From contig CANTUR010000009.1 of NCBI GenBank assembly GCA_947683625.1, positions 1,687,501 to 1,751,500 of the forward strand: a DNA stretch of 64,000 bases. Reading direction: 5' to 3'. A program made the translations under genes and the position numbers. The notes below the pieces were generated by a model. That model did no database searches. It was not told where the DNA came from and worked only from the letters and a program-made list of their open reading frames with translations. Positions 33,554 through 45,222 of this stretch are shown one piece after another. This DNA is from Mallotus nudiflorus (taxonomy: Eukaryota > Streptophyta > Magnoliopsida > Malpighiales > Euphorbiaceae). Numbering within the stretch: the stretch's first letter is position 1; the number at the start of each line of letters is the position of its first letter.

Positions 33554-34440
33554 TTGAAAATAGGTAAGACAAAGGGTTACACATCTAAAAGACTATATAT
33601 TGAAGAAGAGCATCAAGAAGAAGATAACCTTTCACTTACTTACAAGGCCAAATTTCTCATCCTTTCACTTAAGGAAGGTGCTAAATTCACCACTATTAAG
33701 TTCTGGGAAATCATAGGTTGTAAATATATTCCTACCTCTCTTCTTAAAGATGTAAGTATGAATGAATCATTTCATCAATTATTGACAACTTGTGGGCTTA
33801 AGAAATTTATGTCTACGCATAAAGATACTTATGTTAAGTTGATAATTGAATTTTATACAACTTTAGATGTGAACTCAAACAATTCTCAAATTTTAGAATT
33901 TCGCATGCTAGAGAATAAACACTAACTTACATACTCATTCATGCAATGATTTTTTAGTTTTAAAAAGGATGGTATGTGTGATCCCCCTAAGTCCTTTAGC
34001 TTAAATGAATTTAGGACATTTTTTACTGATTGCAAACACCATTTCAACCAAAGAAGGGTAAAACTATGTTTATTAAGGATTTGAAATTTTGGTTGTTACA
34101 TAAAGTCCTTGCTTGTATGGTTTTCCACAAGTCTTAATTCAATAGAATTTATGCACAATATTTGTTTTTTATATGGTGCATTCATAATAAAAAGCAAGTG
34201 TGTTGGACATATTGGATTTTTAATCAATTATTAACTTGTGCTGCACGTAAGGATGCCCCACTCACTCATGGTCATGTTGTTACCATTATTGCTAAATCTT
34301 TGAATGTCAATCTTGATGATTTTACTCGTGTTGTTAAGTGCTCTTACTTTACTAAACAAGCATTTGTGAGAGGTGAAGTTGTAGATTCTTCATTTTGTTT
34401 GATCTTGACAAAGTCCTAATCATGTTGGAGAGGATTGGAA
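33554..34440 (+). pseudogene. ATHILA-type extra ORF downstream of integrase
   Basis: The first piece (33554-33925, 123 codons) is open and has EEGAKFTTIKFW-like text, MNESFHQLLTTCGLKKFMST, YVKLIIEFYTTLDV and ILEFRMLENKH. The reading continues through stops to a second open piece (34162-34419) with LTCAARKDAPLTHGHVVTII, AKSLNVNLDDFTRVV and KQAFVRGEVVD. The order (TCGL..F..TH..TYV.L..EFY.TL, then F.....LF, then VVT.IA..L) resembles the protein encoded by ATHILA elements (Arabidopsis retrotransposon ORF-1 family). In some Athila relatives a frame here is called env-like; I see no signal peptide or membrane segment in this remnant. Assignment is by motif only. Confidence 0.6.
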
Positions 34441-35192
34441 CGTCTACCATAAGTAGAAGACACTCAAGAAGAGGAGGAAGATGTTGACCTTGAGCACATT
34501 CTCGCTTATACACTACTTGGTGATGTCCCCTTACTCACTTACCTTATGCAGGGTGAAGCTGAAGGCTCTTCTAGTGGACACTCTCATATTTGGGATTAAA
34601 TCCTGGATAATCAAATTACAATGTAGTGATGATTGGATGCAATGGAGACTCAAAACTAATAATTTGATCACCGGCAAAGGAAAATGGAATATAAGCTGAA
34701 TCAATTCTTTGCCTATTCTGGATATAACATTGAGTCTCCTCCACCAACTCCTATAGATGATTAAGGGAGTATTTCTTTCCTTTCCTTATTATTATGACAT
34801 CACATTGGGGATAATGTGCAATTTTAAGTGTGAGGGAGGGAAGTAGTAATAGTTATTACTTTATTAGGTATATGTTTATTTCTATGGGTTATGTTTTATT
34901 AATTTATGCCATTTATGCTTAATTTTGCTTTAATTTTATCTTCTCTATATTTTAAATTGTTTTCTCTTCAAGTTCATTTTGATTATAATTGAGTTTTTTT
35001 TATTGCTATCTTAGTAATTACCTTCTTATGCTTAATTAATAGAATTTTAAAGTTTTATTTAGCATAAGCTTTAAGTTTTTTATTTTGTCTTTTATTATTA
35101 TTTTCAAAGTCTAGAGAATGTCTAGTCAACCTTCTAATTATGCTTAAAGCTATGATGTTTAGGAATTAAACTTAGTTTTTAAGGATTGTTGT
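34441..35192 (+). other. Gypsy-2 3' region, no clear gene
   Basis: After the ATHILA-like frame an acidic stretch (EEEEDVDLEH-like at about 34465-34495) and a QWRLKTNN-like piece continue for about 250 bp and may be its C-terminal part. From about 34800 on the DNA is AT-rich with no recognisable coding. Solo LTR B3 follows. Confidence 0.5.
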
Positions 35193-36718
35193 TGTTAGTG
35201 ATATGCACTAGGTCAATCATATATGACCATATTTTGACTATATCATTTTATTTAATAAAGAGGCATTTTTCATTATCATTTATGTTATGATAATTACTTG
35301 AATAGTCAATTCTTACTAAGGTCATCAAGTATGTGACCTGACAGTAAAATCCTTAGATTAAATATAAGTTCTATTCAAATTGTCCCTAGTCACAACAATG
35401 TATTATAGCTAGTACGGTGTTGATTGATGATTATGTTTTACTAATCATGAATATGAGAAATTAAGTAAACTCATAGGTACTTATTTGAGAAATAAAGTGT
35501 TGGATTGACCCCTCATGAGAATACTACATAGATAATTGTCATAAGTAATTATTATCACAGTAATATTGGCTTAGTCCTTTGACCTTAAAATTACCATGGA
35601 TTTCTACACAACTATTTTGTATTTTGACACAATCTTACATTATCATTAACCAGATGCTAAAATAGGTTGTTGTTGGGTATAAAATGAGTTGTGTGAGGAA
35701 TGTAAGTGATTGAGAAGGAATTTTTCCCTCATTTAAAATGAGTAAGATATCTATAGGCCCCTTGATAAGATAGACTGAGGAAAATGCATGGCCATGCTAA
35801 AGTAAATTGATAAAGAGTTATCATTCTCAGTCTACTTTGAATTAAGAAATTATATGATTGAATTCTTTAAGAATGACATAATCTATGCCTTATATTCAAT
35901 TAAGATATCATATAACAAAGGGATTAGAATATTCACTGTATATTAGGTTATGTCGGATTATTGACTTCACATGACTTAGGTAGTCATAATGTCTTGCTGG
36001 AGGCCACTTATGACTTGTAGGCCTAAATAAAGATTTAAGGCCCACTGCCCACGTCATGTGAACCTACAGGGTCATACAATTTGAATAAGCTCAAAACGAA
36101 TATAGGTTTAACAAGCCCAAATAAGCTCTGTGGAAATAAATAAATAAAATATTTATTTATTTATTTATTTAAGGTAAAGGTTATCTTAAATAAATAGAAT
36201 ATTATCTTTGATTTAATTTTAAATAAAATTAGAATAAGAATAAGTGAGAAATTACCAAAAGATTGTTTGGCAAGTGAAACCATAATTTAAATGTCTATAA
36301 ATATGTTATATTCTCTAGGGTTTTATACACTCTCATTATTCTGCCACCAAATTCGTTTTCTCTCTTTTAGAAAACAAAACGCATAGTTCTTTTTAATTCT
36401 TGATTTGTGAGAAATCAAGAGAAGGTGCTAGCACACAAATATTCATTTTCAAAGTCAAAGGTTGTTTATGTGGACACTTGTGGAGGATAGATTTTTTTCG
36501 AGACATCTCAATTTCGAACTGCTAAATTAAAAGCTTGAGGTAGGGTGTCACCGAAGTGAACCTCCTCTCTTCATTCCAAATTTCTTGCCTCTTCTGCATT
36601 TGTGGTAAGAAAATGAAAACCCTAGATTTAATCAATTAATTGAATTACTTGGATTTGGGTTTGGGTTTGTAATTCAAATTTTATTTTTCTGCTGCGTATG
36701 GAATCACAAAACTCAATA
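35193..36718 (+). mobile_element. Solo LTR B3 (1526 bp) in Gypsy-2 3' region
   Basis: TGTTAGTGATATGC...AAACTCAATA (the end has decayed from CA to TA) with exact 5-bp TSDs GTTGT (35188-35192 and 36719-36723). TATA-like box TCTATAAATATG at 36294-36305. Third member of family B. Confidence 0.92.
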
Positions 36719-36734
36719 GTTGTAGCCTTAGGGA

Positions 36735-36737
<3 letters not shown>

Positions 36738-36790
<53 letters not shown>

Positions 36791-36808
36791 TTATTTATTT
36801 ATTTATTT
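36738..36808. repeat. (AT)n microsatellite running into (TTTA)n
   Basis: About 24 AT units at 36738-36786 followed by TTTA units to about 36808, just right of solo LTR B3 inside Gypsy-2. Confidence 0.95.
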
Positions 36809-37374
36809 CGAGTAAGTTGTGTGTAAGTGAGTATGCTCCTTAATTATACTCATTCAGAAAGAATGTTTGACGTTACAAGTTGTTGCATTTCCAGTAAGTT
36901 TTGTGTAAGTGAGTATGCCTCTTAATTACATTCATTTGGAAAGAAATGCAATTAGTTTGTAAAGATACATATAAATATACTAAGTATATCTAAAAATTCC
37001 ATGAGAATTGTTAGTTAATGCGTGTGCTTAATACTTGTCCCATGGCTACTTTAGTTTTTAGAAATCCTAAGTTTGATGAATGAGCATTATAGTTAGAAAG
37101 CTTGATTAGCACTTTGACTTTATATTCTTTGATTTTGTTATTAATAGTTTAAGATAAATTGCTAAATTTCTTGATTATGCTATGAAATTTGTCCTATCTA
37201 TCATTATTGTGTATTGGAATTTTAGTTACTAATTACCATTTTCTTAAAAATTTCTTTCTTAATTAAAATGACTTGTTAAGATAACTACATCTATTTCTGG
37301 AGAAGATAAAAGATTTTGTTGGTCAATTCTTCCACTTAGATCTTCAATTTTTTACTTAAGGGCAAGCAAGGTCT

Positions 37375-37389
37375 AAGTTTGGGGGAGTT
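37375..37389 (+). other. Gypsy-2 polypurine tract
   Basis: AGTTTGGGGGAGTT directly before the 3' LTR start at 37390. This is the usual plus-strand primer position and a typical Athila/Tat sequence. Confidence 0.8.
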
Positions 37390-38824
37390 TGTTATAATGC
37401 AAATTAGCATAGTTCTTTAGGGTCGTTATAATTTAGTTTTCTATACTGTTTTATTGAGTTTGTTTAAGCTTTTATGCATTATTGCTATTTAGACTTGTTT
37501 ATAATGTTCTTATGTTAATTTTATGTTTTATAGATTTTCTTAGGCTTAATTCATGCTTGGAAATGTATTCAGATTAACTACAAATGCATGAAGAGTAAAA
37601 AGGAGGCTCCAAAGAGGGGTGCCGACTTGGAACATTACAGCCGAGTCGTAAGAGAAAGTGATGGTGCTGACTCATCACACCTATGCCGAGTCGTCACCAA
37701 CTATACAATGAAAAAAGAAGCCATACCAACTCGTCACACCATGCTGAGTCATGACAGAGACATCTTGTACCAAGTCAACACAATGGTGCTGACTTGTCCC
37801 TCATACCTTTTCAACGCACCTTTTGATTTTTACACCCATTTAAAGAGGCATGATTAGGATGCCAAAAAGACTATAAATACATGAAATTGGCTCTATTTTA
37901 GAAGGAAAAAAAATAAAACACTTAGTTATTAGTTTGAAAATATTAGTATCAATTATGAGTTTTATTTATTAAAGTATTAAGTGTTAAAAAACATATCCAA
38001 AAGTTCAAGAAAAAGGACCATTTGATATCAATGATTTCTGGAAGAAATAGTGAAAGGTTTATCATTCAATCTTTTCCCTTTTCTTTTATATTTAATTACT
38101 TGATTTTACAAATTCTTCCTTGTTGTTCTTTAACTTTATTCATTATGTATTTTGACTAAATCTTTGTATGTAGAACTATAATGATGAATTAATCTAAGAA
38201 CTACATTTTTATCTTTTATAATTCATGGTTGATTTAATTTTAATTAAGTTTTGAATTGTGTTGTATAATTAATCACCATATATAACTTGTTAATCAATTG
38301 TTCAAAATAAGAATTAGGACATTTTGGTGGAAATGCAATTAAAATAACTTAGAGGTTAGAATAATACTTGGAGATAAGATATTCACTTTAAGGAGATAAA
38401 GAATTGGCATGGAACTTGATGGTTTTTGTTTATCTCTGCAATTTCACGAGAGTGTGTGTCGACTCTAAATGAAAACACCCTTAATTGACAACAAGAGTTG
38501 CATTTAAGGATCATTAGCCATATTCTCCAATCAATTCATGTAATTTTTTATATTGTTAACTCTTATAGTTCTTGATTAATTCTAAATTGAAATTCTGCAT
38601 ACATTACTTAAAATCATTATTAGTATAATCAATTTAATTAGTGTAGTTAGTAATTAGTAGCTTTAATTTAGTTAGAGAAAATTAATATTATTTTAATATT
38701 GTTTGCCTATCCATCTGAGTATTTATCCAGTTAATATAAAATTTATTCTGAATTCCCCAATGTTAGACACCCTACTTACTCTATACTTAGTCTTAGAAAC
38801 TAGGGTTTAATTTGACCTGCATCA
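37390..38824 (+). repeat. Gypsy-2 3' LTR
   Basis: Partner of 24153-25571. The motif array lies at about 37615-37800 (CCGACTTGG, CCGAGTCGTAAG, GCCGAGTCGTCACC and others) and the TATA-like box at 37871-37882. It ends GACCTGCATCA, followed by TSD AAAAT. Short reading frames across the array are by-products of the repeats. Confidence 0.9.
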
Positions 38825-39544
38825 AAAATCAAAATCTGTGAAACCATCTATATATAGATCACCCCCTCCATAAGTTAAGAACAAATCTTTAGTCCTTCTC
38901 AAGTACTTAAATATTTCCTTAATATCTATCCAGTGTTCCAAACCTAAATTGGATTGAAACCTGCTAGTCAAAATAACAGTATATGCAATATCAGGCCTAG
39001 TACACAACATAGCGTACATCAAGCTTCCATAGTTGAAGCATAAGGAGCTTTAGCCAATTGTTCCATCTCCTCAAGTGTTTTAGGTGACATACCCTTGGAT
39101 AAATGGATACCATGCCTAAATGGTAATAAGCCTCTATTGGAATCAAGCATGTTAAACCTCCTCAACACCTTTTCCAAGTAAAAACTTTAGGATAAACCTA
39201 TCATTCTCTTTGATTTATCTCTGTAGACTTAAATCCCAAGATATAGGTTGCCTAACCTAAGTCCTTCATTGAGAAGGTTTTAGATAGCCATACTTTCATA
39301 GAAGTCATCATTCCAACATCATTTCCAATTAGTAAAATTTCCTCCGCATACAAGACTAGGAAAGTGAGTTGGCTCCTACTAACCTTCTTGTACACACACG
39401 GCTCATTATTATTCTTAATGAAACCATAAGAACAAATAGCCTCATTGAAACAATGAATCTAACTCATTGAAGCCTGCTTTAGACCATAGATAGATCTATT
39501 AAGCTTGCATACTTTTAAGCCATCCCTAAATTCAAAACCATTGG
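38825..39544 (-). pseudogene. Copia-1 RT C-terminal half and RNase H start
   Basis: Read leftward from 39544 this gives NGFEFRDGLKVCKLNRSIYG, LKQAS, later RFNMLDSN-like and LSKGMSPKTLEEMEQLAKAPY, and the block MMYAMLCTRPDIAYTVILTS with SRFQSNLGLEHW and YLRRTKDLFLTYGG (39022-38822). These are the standard blocks between copia RT and RNase H. The zone that should hold the YVDD catalytic box (about 39340-39410) is too decayed for me to call. Gypsy-2 interrupts at 38824/24153, and solo LTR C1 interrupts RT at 39545. Confidence 0.82.
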
Positions 39545-41102
39545 TGAAAGAGTCCTATAGGGGGGTGAATAAGACTATTGAGCAAAAATAGAAAATTAAA
39601 AGATTTGAAAGAGAATTAAAAGAAATGTTGAGAAGGAAGAATGATGAACACAAGAATTTAAGGAGTTTGGATTCTCAACAATCTTGCATCTCCACTTAAC
39701 TTATCCCCAAAGTTAGAATTTTCAATCACCCAGAATCTTATTCACAAGATTGAGATTACATAAGAGTTTTATGGCTCACTCTTACAACCTTACAACTTGA
39801 GTTTTCAAGGCTCACTAAAAAAACCAATTTACAAGTGTTTTCAAGGCTAACACTAAAACTGAATTCCCAAGTGTTTTAATGGCCAAACACTTAAACCAAT
39901 TTCCTTTATAATAGAATCTCACTTCTCGTTTCCTTAACCATAAAAAATAGAAGAATAAGAATTTATATTCTAACACTCATAAATTCTCACAAAAGTATAT
40001 AATAATAAAATAAATTTTGAAAGACTTTAGAGAGCTTAATTGAATACTTGAAAGTATAGAATGAATAAACAAGTTTCTTAACCTCAAAATAATCTTCAGA
40101 GGTTATATTTATACTTGAGCAATTCAATTATAAATATTGGAAGTAATAATTTCATTCCTAATAAAAACAAAGTCCATTTGAATGAAATTGGACTTTTGAG
40201 TTGTAATTTTTTAGGTCCTGGTTGGGATGAACATTAAATATTCATTACAAGTTATTGTAATTGAATTTTTGCATTGGTCCCAGTCGGGATATCATTATCC
40301 CAAGCATTATCCTAGTCAGTTCTGCCAAAAATTAAAGTTTTACAAAAATTGGTCTTTTTTGGTCCTAGTCAAGACTACCCTGGTCTCGATTGAGGCCTTG
40401 ATAGAATTTGCACTTTTTATGCAATTTAGTCCCTGTATTGAGTTCAATCGAGATAGTTTTTTATGATGTCTTTCCAAGACTAAAGACGATTGAATCAGCC
40501 TTAACATTCTTCATAAAAGTTATAGATAATTGTCTTATCTTTCCATATCACTTTGAATGTCCTCAATTGAACCTTTGTAGCTTAAGATATTGTTAACATA
40601 CTAAGAGCTACACAATTTGAAAATGAAAGCTACATATGTTGACTTCAACTTAAGCTTTTCATACCTAAATGAGCTCAGATTTTGACAATTAAGCTCAATT
40701 CAAAAAGATTAAGATGTCTACTTTAAAAGTCATAAAAAATAATTTTCTCATTATAGAGCTCTAAGGATGTTAAAAAGCCTCCTTGAATCTTAGAGATCGA
40801 ATTAGCCTAAAAGCATACTTATCAATCCAAGTTGTGAGGTTGCTCATGAGCAAACTATTGTATATCCAAAAATGTATATTTTTGGTATATAATAGTTTGT
40901 TAAAGATTGTGACTTGCATAAATTGAGGTACTTCATCAAAATGCATATTTATACTCTTTCAAGGAGTATTTCATTGTCTCCAATCATTTAACAATTAAAC
41001 TTTATAATAGATCAACTTCCTACACACTTAATTAAAATTATTATAATCAAAATTGTTTGTCAAAGTCTAAAATTAGAAGGTTGATCATGCAAATGGTCAA
41101 CA
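39545..41102 (-). mobile_element. Solo LTR C1 (1558 bp) inside Copia-1 RT
   Basis: On the - strand it runs TGTTGACCATTTGCATG...CACCCCCCTATAGGACTCTTTCA. TSDs are ATTGG (39540-39544) and CTTGG (41103-41107), one mismatch. Removing it with one TSD restores the RT reading across YMEQP|NGFEF. TATA-like box GTATAAATATAAC at about 40103-40115 (- strand). Upstream lies an array of CCCGACTGGGACC-like units (40209-40460); downstream are GTGAGCCTTGAAAACACTTG repeats (39770-39900). Related to C2 in the other copia. The CACCCCCC end is reminiscent of plant copia (SIRE/Maximus-type) LTRs, but this is not proven. Confidence 0.88.
40851..40899. repeat. 49-bp near-perfect hairpin
   Basis: CAAACTATTGTATATCC is followed by an AT-rich centre and its reverse complement ending ATATAATAGTTTG. 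It lies inside solo LTR C1 and could be a local hairpin or the relic of a very small inverted-repeat insertion. Confidence 0.75.
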
Positions 41103-41700
41103 CTTGGGTTGCTCCATATAAATTTATTCCTGAACATAACCATTGAGAAAAGCAGTTTTGACATCCATTTGCCAAATTCATAATCATGGTGTGTAGCTAT
41201 GGCAAGAAGTATATGAATGGATTTAAGCATGGCTACCAATGATAAGGTTTCTTCATAGTCAACCCTTTACTTTTGGCAAAACCCTTTCGATATAAGCCTT
41301 ACTTTATAAGTATCAACCTTTCCATTTACACCAATCTTTTCCTTAAAGACCCATTTACAACCTATAGGTATAATACCTTTAAATGGATCAACAAGTGTCT
41401 AGACTTGGTTTGCATGCATGGAATCCATTTCGATTTTCATTACTTTAAGCCATTTTAAAGAATCATTATCTGATAAATCTTTTTCATATGTTGGAGGATC
41501 ATCATCATGATTGCTTTCTTTATGAATATGCAACTCTTGCATATCATGTAGAAAATCATATTTCTCTAGTGGATGAGATACCCTACTAAACCTTTTAGGA
41601 GTCGGTGTAATGACATTCTCAATTGGAATAGGCTCTTTGGGTTTATCAATATCCATTTAATCAATTTGTTGGGCTTCTTCAGATAACTTTTCATCTACAT
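41103..41700 (-). pseudogene. Copia-1 RT N-terminal half
   Basis: Leftward reading from the integrase-RT linker gives a Pro/Glu-rich hinge (KEPIPIENVITPTPKRFSRV, with SHPLEKYDFLHDMQELH) and the RT start NDSLKWLKVMKIEMDSMHANQV (41399-41656). Next come the VDYEETLSLVAMLKSIHILL-like block, a decayed MDVKTAFLNG region and YMEQP directly at 41108. The reading resumes after solo LTR C1 at 39544 with NGFEF, in frame if C1 and one TSD copy are removed. RT would synthesise element cDNA. There are several stops. Confidence 0.82.
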
Positions 41701-42680
41701 TATCTTCCTACCTTTGCCACCTTCCTTAAAAAACTCTTTCTTAAAGAAAATAACATCCCTACTTATAACAATAACTTTTTTAGTAGGAAGATAAAAGTAG
41801 TACCCTAAATTATCTTTAGGATATCTAACAAAACTTCTTTTAATCAATTTTACATCAAACTTATCTAATTTTAGCCTTTTAATAAAAGCTGGACATCCCC
41901 AAATCTTAACATGTTTAAGACTTGATGCTTTACCATGGCATATCTTATATGGTGTAGTAGAAACAAATTTAGATGGAAGACGATTAAGGATGTAGGAGGA
42001 CATTTGGAGTGCATAACCCTAAAGTGAAATAGGAAGATCAGTGTAACTAATCATAGATTATACTATATCCAATAAAGTATGATTTTGACTCTCAGACATA
42101 CCATTTAATTGAGGTGTTCTAGGTGGTGTGAGTTGTGACATAATGCCCTATTCCTTAAAGAACTTAATGAATTCGAAACTTAAGTATTCACTTCCTTGAT
42201 TTGATCTTAGAGTTTTAATACTATTGCCAGTTTGGTTCTCTACTTGGGCTTTGAATTCCTTAAACTTTTCAAAGGATTCACTTTTGTGTTTCATAAGAAA
42301 TAAATGCATATACCTTGATAGATCATCTATAAAGGTTATAAAGTAGTAGAAACCACCTCCAACCATTTTAGCAAATAGTCCATATACATCACTATATATG
42401 ATGTCTAAAACATCCTTAGCTCTTGCCATTTGTCCAACAAATGGTGATTTAGTCATCTTGAGACAAGCCTCATAAGTTGAATTGGATGTGAATTCAAGAT
42501 TACTCAAAATTCCCATCCTTTCCAACTTATTGATCCTATCCTCTACAATGTGATATAATCTCAAGTGCCATAGATTTTTAGAGTTAGAGGTTTTTTCAAT
42601 TACCATTACATTTGCATTACTCACATTATTGGACATATTATCAACATAATATAAACCATGTATTAAATAACCCATACCTA
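41700..42680 (-). pseudogene. Copia-1 integrase
   Basis: The gag-pre-integrase zinc finger region reads NLWHLRLYHIVEDRINKLER (His kept, one changed) and EACLKMTKSPF. The core contains IIYSDVYGLF (first catalytic Asp), GGFYYFITFIDDLSRYMHLF, KHKSESFEKFKEF and LRSNQGSEYLSFEF (second Asp replaced by Asn). The C-terminal region (42003-41695) has LNRLPSKFVSTTPYKICHGK, HVKIWGCPAF and SRDVIFFKKEFF. The sequence between the two pieces has stops. Integrase would join the cDNA to host DNA; this copy is inactive. Confidence 0.88.
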
Positions 42681-44000
42681 TGATTTCACTTCCAAAGTAA
42701 ATGATACAAATGTCTTTTTTAAAATGGAATTGATAACCCTTTTTAGTTAGACTAGAGATAGAGATAATGTTTTTATAGGCATTAGGTGTATACAATACAG
42801 TATCCAACAACAAAATATGATTATATAATCAATATAAGTGGAACCTATAGCTTTGGCCGTAACATTTGCTCCATTTCCAAGCTTTAAGGTCACTTCATTA
42901 GGCCTCAACCTTCTCTCATTTGTTAGATCCTGCAAGGATGAAAAAATGTGAGAACTTGCACTGGTATCTAATACCTATGCATTTGATGAGCTCTTAGAAC
43001 ATTTAGAAGCAAATAGATTAGATAAAGTCTCCCTTTCTCTTTACTTGCCCTTTCCTTTTGTCTTAAGAGACTCAAGGAACTTAGGACAATTCCTCTTCCA
43101 ATTTCCTTCACCTTCTCATTGGAAACACTTTCCTTTACCTTGTTCTTCCCTCACAATTGCCTTGCCCTTACTCTTGGCTATGCCATCCGTGGGCTTAACA
43201 ATACTTGTCTTACCTTGCTTTTTCTTATTACATTTCTTCTTAGTCCCAATAGAAGAGGAAACAAGTGCAACCTCATTCCCCTTACTTCCTTGGATAGCCT
43301 TTTGGTCATCATAAGCATGTTCAAAAGCTTTGCAAAAGTACACTTGATTTTGTTCATGTAGGAGTTAGCAATGGTTTGCCCAATAGATTTCGGAAGGGAT
43401 TGAAGGATCAAATCTAGTTAAAGGTAGAAGTCCATAGTAAATTCTAGACTCTCTAGCTCCTTCATAATTATAATCATGGAGTTTATATGGACTCCCCCTC
43501 CTTTATCTTAGCATGAAAAAGCCACTTTGATAACTCATATCTAGCAGTCCTACTGTGTTCACCAAACAAGTCTTGTAGATGAAGTAGGATTTCCTTTACA
43601 TTAGTGTACTTCTCATGTTACCAATGGATTTTGGTACTTATGGAAGCCCACATGATGCAATGTGCTTGCAAATCATCATCCTTCCATTTTTGTAGAGTAT
43701 CACGCTCCTCTTAGGAAGCATTTTTAAGAAGGGAACCAACTAGGCATTATTCTAATACATATAGTATTTTTTCAGAAGCTAAAATAACTTTTTGGTTCCT
43801 TAGCCAATCTATAAAATTACGGCCCGTGAGCCTATGTTGGTCGAGTATAATTAAAAGTGGGTTTGATGGTCTCATATTATCAAGTTTCTATAAGGGTAAC
43901 AAGATTAATTAGTTATATGACATTGTTATTATTACCATTAGATTTGGTCTTTAATGGTAATAGCCTCCCACTAACTTGGTGAATCCTACACTTCAAAAGT
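42680..44000 (-). pseudogene. Copia-1 gag and protease
   Basis: Copia Gag (UBN2 type) read leftward: a QVILASEKILYVL-like block (about 43800), DLQAHCIMWASI (about 43650), HLQDLFGEHSRTARYELSKW (about 43560-43510) and MILQSLPKSIGQTI (43411). Then comes a Lys-rich linker and a decayed zinc knuckle with GKCF and GNWKRNCPKFLESLK (about 43130-43080). The protease follows as VLDTSASSHIFSSLQDL (active site D-T-S-A replacing D-T-G-A) and EVTLKLGNGANVTAKAIGS (42935-42840). Gag would form particles and the protease would cut the polyprotein. Confidence 0.82.
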
Positions 44001-45208
44001 AGGAAACAGAAATCCCTTATTGGATGGAATTCTAGTAGGTGATGGAGTTCTTAATGGGTCATAAATATCCCTCAGGTATACATTGTCATTCTTGGAATAT
44101 TAGTTCTCATTAAGTGGACAACTCTTGCCCATCATATCTCATATAAGGCTCTATCAATTCGGCTCCTAATGTTACGGGCCTCAGGTACACATTGTCATTC
44201 TTAGCCTTTGGCATTAATTAAGTCCACACCATTGGATCAGTGAAATGTATGGATTTGAACACTGCAAACCTCAAGTACTCCTATTTTCCATTCTTAGCCC
44301 ATAGTGTATCTATATACCCACAACATCTAATGCTTAACAATAACACTACATAAATCTCTTGGGCTTTATATACACCCATATGTATTCATAGCCAATGCAT
44401 ATAATCCCTTATTGCTCCAATGGAGAGCCTAGACCTAAATTTAGTTTGGAAGATTTTTGGGTTTTTAATTAAGGTCTCACTTTGTACATTAGCCATATAT
44501 ATATATACACACACACACACACATATACATATCACATATGCATATTATATGTTATAACATATATATTACATATATACATAGAACATGCATAATTAATGCA
44601 CAAATAAAGAGTGATCATGGTCTTTCCTAAACTTATTCTAACTCTTAAAATAAGTTACAAAAAGGCTTAGCCTAAGAAAAATCTTTAAGGCATGAAACTC
44701 TTTGTCACCATCTCCATAGGTCTCCAACTTGAACACTTCAAGCTCCATGTCATAACTTATATGATTCGCATTCAATCCTTGGCATACCAAGGCAAATATT
44801 ACATCTTAATACTATGTAATAAATTTGTAATTATATAACAAATAATAAAATTAACTATTATTACAAACTTTAGGATGCAATCCAAGTCCATGATCATTCC
44901 TTGCATGTATCATAAGTAAAAATCAAGTAAAATGCAACTCTTGCATGTTAAAATTGATTTGCAAAACATATAAGCATACCCCTTATGATCATGAGGAGCG
45001 GTCGTGAGCGGCTCGGCCAAAAAATGACAATAACCCATTTACAGGCTACTCACGACCCTAAGGTAGCTCCTTACGATCCTGAGCAACCCCAAACCAATTT
45101 TAAGCCATTTTTTGGACATCTTAAGCCATAAAAATTTCAATTAAGATTAAGTATAATTAGAATACTTGCAATTATCAATAATTTAGTATGTGTAAAGTGC
45201 CAAAAGCA
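44001..45208 (-). other. Copia-1 5' untranslated leader region
   Basis: No coding blocks are seen between gag and the primer-binding site. The stretch includes a (TA)n/(CA)n microsatellite at about 44490-44530 and a patch around 44990-45100 with repeated ACGACC/GAGCGGC words, GC-richer than its surroundings. A leader of about 1.2 kb is long for copia but fits an element with long LTRs. Confidence 0.6.
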
Positions 45209-45220
45209 GCTCTTATACCA
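45209..45220 (-). other. Copia-1 primer-binding site (tRNA-Met type)
   Basis: On the - strand it reads TGGTATAAGAGC, one change from the standard plant copia site TGGTATCAGAGC, which pairs with initiator tRNA-Met. It sits two bases after the 5' LTR end, fixing the element's orientation. Confidence 0.88.
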
Positions 45221-45222
45221 CT

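Larger units (their letters stand above)
24153..38824 (+). mobile_element. Gypsy-2: Athila/Tat-type Ty3/gypsy retrotransposon nested in Copia-1
   Basis: The LTRs at 24153-25571 and 37390-38824 start TGTTATAATGC and end GACCYRCATCA. They are flanked by exact TSDs AAAAT (24148-24152 and 38825-38829) inside Copia-1 RNase H. A decayed Athila/Tat primer-binding signature follows the 5' LTR; a polypurine tract (TTTGGGGGAG) precedes the 3' LTR. Gag, protease, RT, RNase H and integrase are on the + strand, followed by a long 3' region with an extra ATHILA-like frame. Solo LTRs B2 and B3 interrupt it. Without them it is about 11.6 kb, the usual Athila size. Confidence 0.92.

Noticed and set aside
37588..37857. 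+ strand open frame of 89 codons in the Gypsy-2 3' LTR
   Set aside because: It runs through the U3 motif array; the residues simply mirror the DNA repeats and the 5' LTR copy is not open.
43045..43361. + strand open frames with hydrophobic, Leu/Phe-rich translations
   Set aside because: They are antisense to the Lys-rich gag linker of Copia-1; hydrophobicity is a complement effect.
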